Origin: Gammaproteobacteria bacterium
GTDB taxonomy: Bacteria > Pseudomonadota > Gammaproteobacteria > S012-40
Direction of reading: 5' to 3'
NCBI GenBank assembly: GCA_015487785.1
Contig: WFPC01000004.1
Location: 25,810-89,809, forward strand
DNA length: 64,000 nt
A model generated the notes under the pieces. The model was not told the origin of the DNA, ran no database searches, and saw nothing but the letters and a program-made list of their open reading frames with translations. Position 1 is the first letter of the stretch. Every line of letters starts with the position of its first letter. The position numbers were made by a program, and so were the translations under genes. This document shows, one piece after another, positions 56,723-63,817 of the stretch.

Positions 56723-57102
56723 CCCATCCCACCATCGAGGCCCGCCTGCAGAAGCGGATCATCGTCATGAGCACTGATGAAGCCTTCATGGAAGAAATAC
56801 GCGGCCTGCTTCCGCCAGGGTGGAAGCTCGAGTGGATCACAGACGTGGACCAGTTGGGCGATTGGCACGAGTTGTTATTGTATCGCTTCCTCTTGCTCGA
56901 TCTCGATGAAGTCGATACCTTCGATCCACTGGAAGTCATTCGCCAGCTACGTCTGCAATACCAGATCAACCTGCCCGTATTCTGCTTTGGTGGAGATGCC
57001 GATATCCAGGACGAAATGCGCTTATCCCGTGCTGACCGCTGCTTCGATCGTCAGCAGCTTCTGCAAATTCTGCCGCAGTTTTTCGAACGATACAACTGGT
57101 GA
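56719..57102 (+). CDS. Degenerate receiver-like protein
   Basis: A 127-residue protein with the strand order of a response-regulator receiver. It has IIVMSTDEAFMEEIRGLLPP, then YRFLLLDLDEVDTFDPLEVI with an Asp in the phosphoacceptor region, then LPVFCFGGDADIQDEMRLSR. The conserved Thr/Ser and Lys of active receivers appear replaced (CFGG; RCFDRQQLLQ), so phosphorylation is doubtful. It has no output domain. It overlaps the preceding unknown gene and ends 14 bp before the convergent integrase gene. Possibly a pseudo-receiver partner protein; low certainty. Confidence 0.6.
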   Translation: MTHPTIEARLQKRIIVMSTDEAFMEEIRGLLPPGWKLEWITDVDQLGDWHELLLYRFLLLDLDEVDTFDPLEVIRQLRLQYQINLPVFCFGGDADIQDEMRLSRADRCFDRQQLLQILPQFFERYNW

Positions 57103-57116
57103 CCTTGCTGCGGCCG

Positions 57117-58082
57117 TCAGTCCAGCGGGCTTACAACACCTCGCCCGCCACGATTGAGAACGTGAGTATAAATCATCGTGGTGCTCACATCTTTGTGTCC
57201 CAAAAGCTCCTGTACTGTACGAATATCGTAACCGGCTTGTAGAAGATGCGTGGCAAAACTATGCCGTAAGGTATGACATGAAGCTGGCTTATCGATACCC
57301 GCCTGCCGAACGGCGCGTTGCATCGCACGTTGCAACACCTTCTCATCCACGTGATGGCGCCGCGTGATATCGCTGCGAGGGTCTTTTGACAGGCGAGCAG
57401 AGGGAAACACATATTGCCATCCCCAGGATTTGGAAGCATTGGGATACTTGCGTTCCAGTGCAAACGGCAAATAAACTGAACCAAAACCCCGCTGCAAATC
57501 CTGTTGATGGATGATCTTCGCCTTGTCTAGCTGCTCCGATAAGGGAGTGATCAATTTCTCGGGTAAGATGGTTACCCTGTCCTTTTTCCCTTTGCCGTCA
57601 CGTACGATAATCTGATTCATTCCGAAGTCTACATCCTTTACACGCAGACGGATACACTCCATCAGGCGTAGTCCGGAACCATATAGCAAGCTGGCCATCA
57701 ACCAGGGCAAACCTTGAAGATGAGCCAGCACAGCCTTTACCTCTTCCCGGGATAAAACCACAGGAATATGCTTGGGTTTTTTGGCGCGCTCCACATCCGC
57801 AAGCCAGGGTAGATCCATTTTCAGAACTTCACGATATAAGAACAGCAAGGCACTCATGGCCTGGTTCTGAGTAGAAGCGGCTACATTACGATCCACAGCC
57901 AAATGGGTTAGAAACGACTCAATTTCATTTGCGCCAAGATTTGCAGGATGGGATTTATTATGGAAAAGTATAAAGCGACGAATCCAAGCCACATAAGCTT
58001 TTTCTGTGCGGATGCTATAGTTCTTTCGTCGTATACGAAAACGAACTTGATCCAGGAGGCGAGGAGGGGGAAGTTGAGGCAT
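57117..58082 (-). CDS. intI: Integron integrase
   Basis: A tyrosine recombinase that inserts and excises gene cassettes at attI and attC. The integron-specific extra region is present ([35 protein letters not shown]), which separates IntI from ordinary Xer proteins. Catalytic residues are intact: Arg in [10 protein letters not shown], His and Arg in [12 protein letters not shown], His in [10 protein letters not shown] and Tyr in [14 protein letters not shown] at 58082 is preceded by AAGGA; an upstream TTG adds 7 residues. It is transcribed away from the cassettes, as in all functional integrons. It looks active. Confidence 0.94.
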   Translation of the reverse strand: MPQLPPPRLLDQVRFRIRRKNYSIRTEKAYVAWIRRFILFHNKSHPANLGANEIESFLTHLAVDRNVAASTQNQAMSALLFLYREVLKMDLPWLADVERAKKPKHIPVVLSREEVKAVLAHLQGLPWLMASLLYGSGLRLMECIRLRVKDVDFGMNQIIVRDGKGKKDRVTILPEKLITPLSEQLDKAKIIHQQDLQRGFGSVYLPFALERKYPNASKSWGWQYVFPSARLSKDPRSDITRRHHVDEKVLQRAMQRAVRQAGIDKPASCHTLRHSFATHLLQAGYDIRTVQELLGHKDVSTTMIYTHVLNRGGRGVVSPLD

Positions 58083-58219
58083 AACCAGTCCTTGGTAGTG
58101 CAACCTAACTCATTGTTCAACCTAGTAGGGTTAAGTGGTTATGTCAAGGATGAAGGATTATGCACCATTCTTGGTGTAATAGTGATATCCCTTTTATAGG
58201 GTATATTTATAAGTTAGGC
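58083..58219 (+). other. attI-like region and integron promoter region
   Basis: The region between intI and the first cassette contains two core sites of type GTTRRRY: GTTAAGT (58130-58136) and GTTAGGC (58213-58219). The latter is the insertion point, because its reverse complement GCCTAAC is the R'' of the first attC. An inverted repeat AACCTAGTAGGGTT (58119-58132) lies beside the first site. The AT-rich stretch 58171-58210 could hold the cassette promoter (TTGGTG, 18 bp, TATAGG), but this is weak. No LexA-type box was seen. Confidence 0.7.
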
Positions 58220-58727
58220 GTTATAAGAGGGGGAGCATGGCTGGAAAAGAATTGAAAGCTCTACACTGCACGGTCTGGAAAGATCGTCGTATAGTGTTTC
58301 GCTACAAAAATGGTCGGTGGGATATTTTTGAATCATTCAGGCCTTGGGATATTCGCGAAGCGCTAAAAATTGGCCTAGAAAAAATTGAAGAGTCTATCCC
58401 AGGAGCAATAGCAAAGGCGGCAGAATTGGATGATCAGGAATGGCAAACAAATAAACGTCGCAGCAGGAGATATATCGCAGAAACCCCTGATCTTTTGTAC
58501 ATAGAAAGCCCACACCTTAAGCAGCAGGCAGAACCTGTGGGCAATTATTATGTAATAACCAATATACCTTGGAGAGATGTCCCACATATATTGAGTTTGG
58601 CATGCAGAGCAGCTGATATTGAGTATGGTTCACTTTCCAATCTTACCTTTTAGTAAAAAACGCCTAACAAGGTGCTCGTTCGGACGCAAACTACGCTGCG
58701 CTTCGTTTGCGCCGCACAGCTTGGTCG
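58214..58727 (+). mobile_element. Integron gene cassette 1
   Basis: A 514-bp cassette from the T of G^TTAGGC at attI to the G of attC1. Circularised, its attC would read GCCTAAC ... GTTAGGC, a perfect core pair. It contains one plus-strand gene that fills most of the unit. Confidence 0.88.
58237..58653 (+). CDS. Cassette 1 protein, unknown function
   Basis: A 138-residue soluble protein (LKALHCTVWKDRRIVFRYKN, GRWDIFESFRPWDIREALKI) with a basic middle (NKRRSRRYIAETPDLLYI). AGGGGGAG upstream makes a strong ribosome site. Composition is AT-richer than the flanking chromosome. It stops 8 bp before attC1. No family recognised; as first cassette it is the best placed for expression from an integron promoter. 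Confidence 0.75.
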   Translation: MAGKELKALHCTVWKDRRIVFRYKNGRWDIFESFRPWDIREALKIGLEKIEESIPGAIAKAAELDDQEWQTNKRRSRRYIAETPDLLYIESPHLKQQAEPVGNYYVITNIPWRDVPHILSLACRAADIEYGSLSNLTF

Positions 58728-58733
58728 TTAGGG
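58662..58733 (+). repeat. attC1 recombination site
   Basis: A 72-bp site bounded by R'' GCCTAAC and R' GTTAGGG, with internal complementary arms (GGACGCAAAC and GTTTGCGCC) around CTGCGC-type loop sequence. It is nearly identical inside to attC2, indicating cassettes of the same attC family. Confidence 0.92.
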
Positions 58734-59206
58734 GAACACCGTTCACGGATGTTATCGGAAAAGTACAAACAGTCGCTAACCCGCTACGAAGGTAAGAGAG
58801 GGGTCTTTTTGTGCGGTATCTCGTTATTCGCGCCTTTCTTTTTGCTAGTAATGGGTAGCCTGAATATATGGCTGACTTTGCAAATAGGTAGTGCTGGAGA
58901 TTTTACACTTGGCGATATCATGCGAGTTTGGTTCGATGAAATTGATATGCAAAGTGAGTATAAGTACAGCGGTATATTTCTCGCAGGGTTGCAGAGGTTC
59001 AATACAGCGATAATACAATTTTCTTTTGCGTTGGTGCTATTCCCTATGGCATTGGGTATATGGTTTCATAGAAAAAGGGACCGTGCCATTATTGATGCTC
59101 TTCGAAAACATGGTGAGATTTAATTGGTACGGTTAAATACCCCTAACAATACGCTCGTTCGGACGAAAACTCCGCTGCGCTCCGTTTGCGCCGCACAGCT
59201 TTATCG
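58728..59206 (+). mobile_element. Integron gene cassette 2
   Basis: A 479-bp cassette. It begins TTAGGGG after attC1 and ends in attC2, whose R'' CCCTAAC is the reverse complement of the starting GTTAGGG. Confidence 0.88.
58749..59123 (+). CDS. Cassette 2 small membrane protein
   Basis: A 124-residue protein with two membrane segments, near residues 20-42 (VFLCGISLFAPFFLLVMGSL) and 85-105 (TAIIQFSFALVLFPMALGIW). A roughly 40-residue loop and a basic tail (FHRKRDRAIIDALRKHGEI) complete it. ATG at 58749 is the first inside the cassette; a longer frame begins within attC1. Small membrane proteins are common in cassettes. Function unknown. Confidence 0.7.
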   Translation: MLSEKYKQSLTRYEGKRGVFLCGISLFAPFFLLVMGSLNIWLTLQIGSAGDFTLGDIMRVWFDEIDMQSEYKYSGIFLAGLQRFNTAIIQFSFALVLFPMALGIWFHRKRDRAIIDALRKHGEI

Positions 59207-59212
59207 TTCGGC
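59141..59212 (+). repeat. attC2 recombination site
   Basis: A 72-bp site with R'' CCCTAAC and R' GTTCGGC, with internal arms (GGACGAAAAC, CCGTTTGCGCC) and the CTGCGC loop shared with attC1. GTTCGGC departs from GTTRRRY at the fourth base, but the next cassette carries the matching GCCGAAC. Confidence 0.9.
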
Positions 59213-59218
59213 AAAAAA

Positions 59219-59227
59219 GGGGGGGGG
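59219..59227 (+). repeat. Homopolymeric G9 tract upstream of the cassette 3 gene
   Basis: Nine consecutive G residues, preceded by AAAAAA, end 13 bases before the ATG at 59241. Such tracts can change length by slippage. Here it lies where it could alter ribosome binding or promoter spacing. No other strong ribosome site is seen. Confidence 0.7.
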
Positions 59228-59240
59228 TAAATAAAGAAAC

Positions 59241-61190
59241 ATGAAGTCTGATGACATTACTGTGCAGCAGCTTTTTCAAGATCGTCGCCAGTATATGGTT
59301 CCTTTCTATCAGCGAGCCTATGTATGGACGCGAGGGAACCAGTGGGAACAGTTGTGGGAAGACATTTTATCTAAGGCTGAAGCGCGTTTACTAGGAGGAG
59401 CTAACACCCCTCATTTTCTGGGCGCAATAGTCTTAGACCCTCAGCCAAGAACAGGTCTTATAGGTGTCGATACGCTTCATATTATTGATGGTCAACAACG
59501 GCTGACGACACTCCAATTTGTATTGAAAGCGGTAAAGATTGCTCTTAAAGCTGTAAATGCTACATCCATTTCGGAAATCGTTACTGCTACATTAGTTAAT
59601 TCCAACCCGGATACAATGCGTGACCCGGATGTAGAAAAGTACAAAGTGTGGCCCACTTTCCGTGACAGAGATCATTACAAGCGTGCTTTCTCGGCGGAGA
59701 GCAGAGAACAATTAAGGTGCGCGTTTCCAGACAGCTTCACTCAGCGCGAAACGCTTAGGAAGATTGGCATTAAGCACCCGCCTCCGCTGGAGGCAATTTG
59801 GTTTTTTAGTTCGCAATTTGAGCAATGGATTAAGGCTGCCGGGGAAAGCGAAATATCTTTGCGTTCGGAAACGCTTGCCACTTCTATTCTGCAGGACCTC
59901 AAGGTCGTGTCAATCGTTCTTGACAAAGAAGACGATGCGCAGGTGATTTTTGAAACATTGAATGGAAGAGGTGCGCAACTTCACGCTACCGACCTCATAA
60001 GAAATTACATATTCATGAGGGCAGATCAAGAGGGTGAGAACTCCAAACAATTATACGATGATCTATGGGCACCATTTGAGGAGCCTTATTGGAACGAGGT
60101 ACAACGCCGTGGTCGAATGTCTAAGCCAAGAGTTGAATGGTTTATTCATGCATTCTTACAGGCCATTATGCAGGAGGATGTTGATCTAGGACGTTTGTAT
60201 TTCGAGTATCGACGCTTTGTATTCAATAACACAACGCCGCGCAAAGCGAGTAATCAATTAGATTTGCTTGCTAAATATTCTGAACTTTACCGAAAAATGA
60301 TAGATAAAAAGGGTCCAGAGCCAATTTCGATCTTTGGCCGAAGAATTGCCCCTTTTGAAGTGACAACCATACATCCGCTAGCATTGTATATTGGCGCCTC
60401 TAAAATAAATGATGAAGAAAAAAATAGCATGTATGAGTTGCTTATATCATATGTGGTACGACGTCAGATTTGTGGGTTAACTCAGAAAAATTACAATAAT
60501 GTCTTTCTTTCTTTGCTAAAGGGCTTGTCTAAATCTAATATTTCACCTGCTTCACTGAAAAAATTACTGAGCTCTTTGACAGGAGAGGCTTCTCGTTGGC
60601 CGAGAGACGAAGAATTCAGAAACGCATGTGAAACAGCCGCATTATTCCCTGGAAACTTGGATTCTTCTAGAATGCGCGCAGTCCTCAGCGAGCTAGAGTT
60701 TTCTCTTCGGGAAAGTTCGCGAACAGAAGATCCTCTATGGGCTGAGATGGGGCACCTAGACGTTGAACATATTCTGCCACAATCGTGGTTCGCCCACTGG
60801 CCACTACCAAATGGGGATTTAGTGGAAAAAAGAGAACTCGCAGGAATAGGCTTGAAAAAGCTTCTGGGAACGGAGCTTGATGAACGAGAAAGGGCAATCA
60901 TCGAACGAGAAGAAAAGCTAAAGACTCTTGGCAATTTAACCTTGCTTAATCTCAGCGTAAACAGAGAGGCTCAGAATAAGGAGTTTTCGCTTAAGAAGCG
61001 ATTGCTGCTCGAAAATACTAATCTTAGATTGAATATTCCATTGTTGGCAAAGGAGGAATGGGGCGAGGCTGATATCATAGAGCGGGGACGGGAGCTAGCA
61101 AATGCAGCGCTAAGAATCTGGCCTGGAGTAAAAGCCGAACAAGGCGCTGCACCTGACCGCTATTCCGCTGCGCTCCATAGCGGCAGGTGA
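59241..61190 (+). CDS. DUF262/DUF1524 protein (GmrSD-like nuclease, probable anti-phage defence)
   Basis: A 649-residue protein. The N-terminal DUF262 (GmrS-like, ParB-type fold) shows YMVPFYQRAYVWTR near 18, HIIDGQQRLTTLQFVLK near 80 and VIFETLNGRGAQLHATDLI near 237. The C-terminal DUF1524 domain has the His-Me-type nuclease motif HLDVEHILPQSWF (H505, H510) and KTLGNLTLLNLSVN near 560. This layout matches the type IV restriction enzyme GmrSD and related defence proteins that act on modified phage DNA. The last 19 codons are read from attC3 sequence. Sequence is AT-rich compared with the chromosome. Confidence 0.88.
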   Translation: MKSDDITVQQLFQDRRQYMVPFYQRAYVWTRGNQWEQLWEDILSKAEARLLGGANTPHFLGAIVLDPQPRTGLIGVDTLHIIDGQQRLTTLQFVLKAVKIALKAVNATSISEIVTATLVNSNPDTMRDPDVEKYKVWPTFRDRDHYKRAFSAESREQLRCAFPDSFTQRETLRKIGIKHPPPLEAIWFFSSQFEQWIKAAGESEISLRSETLATSILQDLKVVSIVLDKEDDAQVIFETLNGRGAQLHATDLIRNYIFMRADQEGENSKQLYDDLWAPFEEPYWNEVQRRGRMSKPRVEWFIHAFLQAIMQEDVDLGRLYFEYRRFVFNNTTPRKASNQLDLLAKYSELYRKMIDKKGPEPISIFGRRIAPFEVTTIHPLALYIGASKINDEEKNSMYELLISYVVRRQICGLTQKNYNNVFLSLLKGLSKSNISPASLKKLLSSLTGEASRWPRDEEFRNACETAALFPGNLDSSRMRAVLSELEFSLRESSRTEDPLWAEMGHLDVEHILPQSWFAHWPLPNGDLVEKRELAGIGLKKLLGTELDERERAIIEREEKLKTLGNLTLLNLSVNREAQNKEFSLKKRLLLENTNLRLNIPLLAKEEWGEADIIERGRELANAALRIWPGVKAEQGAAPDRYSAALHSGR

Positions 61191-61205
61191 GCTTTGTCGT
61201 TAGCA
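61134..61205 (+). repeat. attC3 recombination site
   Basis: A 72-bp site with R'' GCCGAAC and R' GTTAGCA. Internal arms CACCTGACCGCTAT and ATAGCGGCAGGTG form the stem around TCCGCTGCGCTCC. It overlaps the end of the DUF262 gene by 57 bp. Confidence 0.9.
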
Positions 61206-61252
61206 CTGAAAGATAAAGTACTGGCTTTTCTTGATAAAAGGAAGAAATTGGT

Positions 61253-61978
61253 ATGCACTGGCTTGAATACAAGAATATCGAAACTGCCAACACTCTTTCG
61301 GTTTGCTTAGATCAAAAAGCAATAAAATATTGTGGAAAGACCGAATTTATTCAGGATATCGCAGTGTATGAATCTTTGTTACTGATAGCCAAAAATGGAA
61401 ATGACGTAACAACATACGACTCTTTGTGCGATGTTATAAATCGTGTCAAGAAAGTAGGCAGTGATTCTGAAAGTACTCTGGCAAACAAATACGTGTTCAA
61501 AATCAGAAAGGCCTTGAAGAGTATTTCTGTCTCTAACTTTGTGATAAATGTCCGTAATAATGGTTATCGTATTGCTGACAATTGGATATTACTTGATGGC
61601 AACCAGGGATTATCGAATGGCGATGAATTTCTAACAGAGATTCGCGCAATCATTGACGACTGCATAAACTATAGTCAGAGCGTTGAAATTACGCACGACA
61701 GGTGCGGTTTGTCTTATATTGTTCCATCTGATCAAGTCTTGCTGAATAATTTTCGCAGAATGAATGCCTGTTACCATATTTTTATGAGGGACTATTCAAA
61801 GCCAGGCAACAGTGCGCAACTTATGGAGGTGAGAAACAAGCTAAATAAGCTTTTGTCTTACTGTATATTTTGGCGTGTCGGAGACGGCCTAACGGATGAG
61901 AAATGGAAGTCAGATTACAGAAATGAGTTAGAAGTGCTGCTTAAACAGATAGAGACTAATGTCAACCTTATTGATTAA
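61253..61978 (+). CDS. OmpR-type winged-helix protein with unknown C-terminal domain
   Basis: A 241-residue protein. Residues about 38-115 resemble an OmpR/PhoB DNA-binding domain: VTTYDSLCDVINRVKKVGSD, then ANKYVFKIRKALKSI and NFVINVRNNGYRIADNW, the last being the winged-helix VRxxGYR signature. It lacks a receiver domain. The C-terminal half is helical (DEFLTEIRAIIDDCINYSQS, RNKLNKLLSYCIFWRVGDGL) and unrecognised. AAGGAAG precedes the ATG. It converges with the AlaX-like gene over a hairpin and may regulate the rest of its cassette. Confidence 0.75.
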   Translation: MHWLEYKNIETANTLSVCLDQKAIKYCGKTEFIQDIAVYESLLLIAKNGNDVTTYDSLCDVINRVKKVGSDSESTLANKYVFKIRKALKSISVSNFVINVRNNGYRIADNWILLDGNQGLSNGDEFLTEIRAIIDDCINYSQSVEITHDRCGLSYIVPSDQVLLNNFRRMNACYHIFMRDYSKPGNSAQLMEVRNKLNKLLSYCIFWRVGDGLTDEKWKSDYRNELEVLLKQIETNVNLID

Positions 61979-62012
61979 GAAACCGCAGCATTATCCTTGT
62001 TGCTACGGTTTC
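61979..62012. terminator. Bidirectional hairpin between convergent genes
   Basis: GAAACCG-C-AGCA pairs with TGCT-A-CGGTTTC around a 10-base loop, directly after the winged-helix gene stop and 17 bp from the end of the AlaX-like gene. There are few T residues after the stem on either side. Confidence 0.55.
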
Positions 62013-62028
62013 TCAGCCATATTTTCGG

Positions 62029-62754
62029 TTAGGTAAATTCGTAGTTGACTTTAAGGCGATCCTTCTTTCTCTTGATCCGCGTTATGACAAGCCCAGTGAG
62101 TTCTTTGGTGTTACTGACATGTGTGCCACCACAGGGCACCGGGGTAAAATTCCCAATGGCAATCATTCGAGTCGGCTTGTCTTTTGGAACATAACGTGCC
62201 AGGAACGGGCGAAGTTTTTCTATTTCTTCAAATGTCGAGGAGATAGCCTTTATTTCCATTTCAGCGTTAATGGCTTCCTGCAGCTTTGCCATTGCTTCAT
62301 CGAGCATTTCACTGTTTCCTTGGCGTTTCTCGTCGAGCATCTCCACATACGATCCAGAAGGAAAGTGATAGCCTTTCGCAGGCAATAAACCTGGGTTCAT
62401 CTCTTCAAGGATGTGTGTGATCAGGTGACCTGCCGTATGTGCTTTTGCGTTTTTCAAACGTTTTTCACCATCTACATGTTGGACAACGCTTTTTCCGATC
62501 AGACCATCCTCAACTTTTAGGCCGATAACATGATGGACAATATTGCCATCGCGATATTCCACAGCAGAAACTTCGTATCTATTGCCGTTTACATCTAAAT
62601 ATCCAGTGTCAGATGGTTGGCCGCCCCCTTGCGGATAAAAAATCGTTTTATCGAAGTACACTTCAGCTGAGTTGCCAATCTGCGCCATATCTGTGATTGA
62701 TGCGTTAGATTGAAAGCAGTATGTATCTTCTAAGTATTTTGCATTAGTGTTCAT
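62029..62754 (-). CDS. AlaX-like alanyl-tRNA editing protein
   Basis: A 241-residue freestanding editing domain that hydrolyses mischarged aminoacyl-tRNA-Ala. The glycine-rich motif is FYPQGGGQPSDTGYLD. The zinc ligands are complete: HTAGH (H106, H110) and CGGTH (C208, H212), followed by VSNTKELTGLVITRIK. It is the AlaX class with an N-terminal beta domain. It is transcribed against the integron direction, downstream of the oxygenase gene by 33 bp, so the two probably form an operon inside the cassette. Confidence 0.9.
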   Translation of the reverse strand: MNTNAKYLEDTYCFQSNASITDMAQIGNSAEVYFDKTIFYPQGGGQPSDTGYLDVNGNRYEVSAVEYRDGNIVHHVIGLKVEDGLIGKSVVQHVDGEKRLKNAKAHTAGHLITHILEEMNPGLLPAKGYHFPSGSYVEMLDEKRQGNSEMLDEAMAKLQEAINAEMEIKAISSTFEEIEKLRPFLARYVPKDKPTRMIAIGNFTPVPCGGTHVSNTKELTGLVITRIKRKKDRLKVNYEFT

Positions 62755-62787
62755 GATTTACCTCTCTTTGTAGGTGGTTTAGTTGAT

Positions 62788-63609
62788 TTAACTCCAGATG
62801 ACTAATGGATCGACAGCTTTAGAGCTTGTAGATCCAATAAAACAGGTCCACGTTACACGCGATCCAGTTTTAATTTTTTCAACAGAGTGGACTCTCATAG
62901 GATTAAAAATGATCAAATCGCCTGCTAAGGGATTTATTGAAATTTTCGGAGGAGATAGTTTATCTCTATCAACGCCGTAACTACCATCAATCTTAATCGC
63001 GTTGTATTCTCTTCGTGTTGGCCATTCATCCCAAAGAACCAGTTCTCCACCGGAGAAAGGTGTTTGAAGGTAAACGTTCGCAGCGAGTTGATTGACGACG
63101 TTTGTTTTGTCATTGGTGGCAATATCCCATTCAAGAACATCGCAATGCGGTTCCGCATAGCTTCCAGCTTTGAATTCGCGGACAAGGCCCGCAAACATTT
63201 TCCTTCCGCCAAGGGTTGCTAGAGTGCATCCTCCTTCCCATGTCTCATCTAGTTCTATCTTAAGTCGGTCAATCGGCGTTCTATGCGGATGAAGCAACTT
63301 TCTCATTTCCTTCATCCAGATGAGAGCATTTTTCTGATATCGAACCAATGACAACGGGTCGTTCTGACACTCAAAGTAAGCCTGGCCAACACGTCCAATA
63401 AGTGGGGCATTGATATATGAGCCATAATAATTGCTATGACGTATCTTATCCGCTAGTATTTGAGACACGCTCGCTGTGTAATATTGAGGTATCCTTATAG
63501 CATCAATCGAACGGTCAAGGAGCCCATGTAAATGCCACTCCTTTATTTCATTGGTGATAATGATGTTGTTGTGACTGTGCACACAGTTCTTTTTCAAGAA
63601 AGCGGTCAT
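62788..63609 (-). CDS. Fe(II)/2-oxoglutarate-dependent oxygenase
   Basis: A 273-residue protein. From the chosen ATG the iron ligands are H155 and D157 (AEPHCDVLEWD) and H241 (MRVHSVEKIKTGSRVTW), with R251 ten residues later to bind 2-oxoglutarate: the HxD...H...R pattern of prolyl-hydroxylase-type oxygenases. FSGGELVLWDEW and NPLAGDLIIFNP are typical core strands. The start at 63609 follows GAGGAG at good spacing; an in-frame ATG 11 codons upstream lacks it. The substrate is unknown; pairing with a tRNA editing gene hints at amino acid hydroxylation. Confidence 0.8.
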   Translation of the reverse strand: MTAFLKKNCVHSHNNIIITNEIKEWHLHGLLDRSIDAIRIPQYYTASVSQILADKIRHSNYYGSYINAPLIGRVGQAYFECQNDPLSLVRYQKNALIWMKEMRKLLHPHRTPIDRLKIELDETWEGGCTLATLGGRKMFAGLVREFKAGSYAEPHCDVLEWDIATNDKTNVVNQLAANVYLQTPFSGGELVLWDEWPTRREYNAIKIDGSYGVDRDKLSPPKISINPLAGDLIIFNPMRVHSVEKIKTGSRVTWTCFIGSTSSKAVDPLVIWS

Positions 63610-63730
63610 CGTTTTGCTCCTCACAGTTTTGTCATGAGTCAATAATAGTCGCGTTGAAGTCGAGAATACATCAGAAATAATTTCAGAATAAATGAATCTT
63701 CTCGGAATAATTGCCCATAGAGCACGAATG

Positions 63731-63817
63731 TGCTAACAATCACATGCACTCGGACAGCAAAAAGCAGCGCTCGTTCCTCGCTCTGCTTTTTTCTGCCGGT
63801 GATGTGCGGCGTTAGCC
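63731..63817 (+). repeat. attC4 recombination site
   Basis: An 87-bp site with R'' TGCTAAC and R' GTTAGCC. The outer arm CACATGCACTCGGACAGC pairs imperfectly with CTGCCGGTGATGTGCGGC, and the inner arm AAAAAGCAG with CTGCTTTTT. It is longer than attC1-3 and of a different attC family. Confidence 0.9.

Larger units (their letters stand above)
59207..61199 (+). mobile_element. Integron gene cassette 3 (defence-type)
   Basis: A 1993-bp cassette. It starts TTCGGC after attC2 and ends at attC3, whose R'' GCCGAAC is the exact reverse complement of GTTCGGC. One gene of 649 codons occupies almost all of it. Confidence 0.88.
61200..63811 (+). mobile_element. Integron gene cassette 4 (three genes, both strands)
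   Basis: A 2612-bp unit. It starts TTAGCA after attC3; the first downstream site with the matching R'' TGCTAAC is attC4 at 63731. No other attC-like structure was found between. It holds one plus-strand and two minus-strand genes, far larger than a usual one-gene cassette. Confidence 0.78.

Noticed and set aside
58083..58240. LexA box controlling intI
   Set aside because: No CTGT-N8-ACAG or close variant was found in the region before the integrase gene.
62028..62034. GTTAGGT matching the integron core site GTTRRRY, a possible cassette boundary
   Set aside because: No partner R'' (TGCTAAC upstream, ACCTAAC downstream) or attC-type palindrome surrounds it, and it overlaps the stop codon of the AlaX-like gene. 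Treated as chance.
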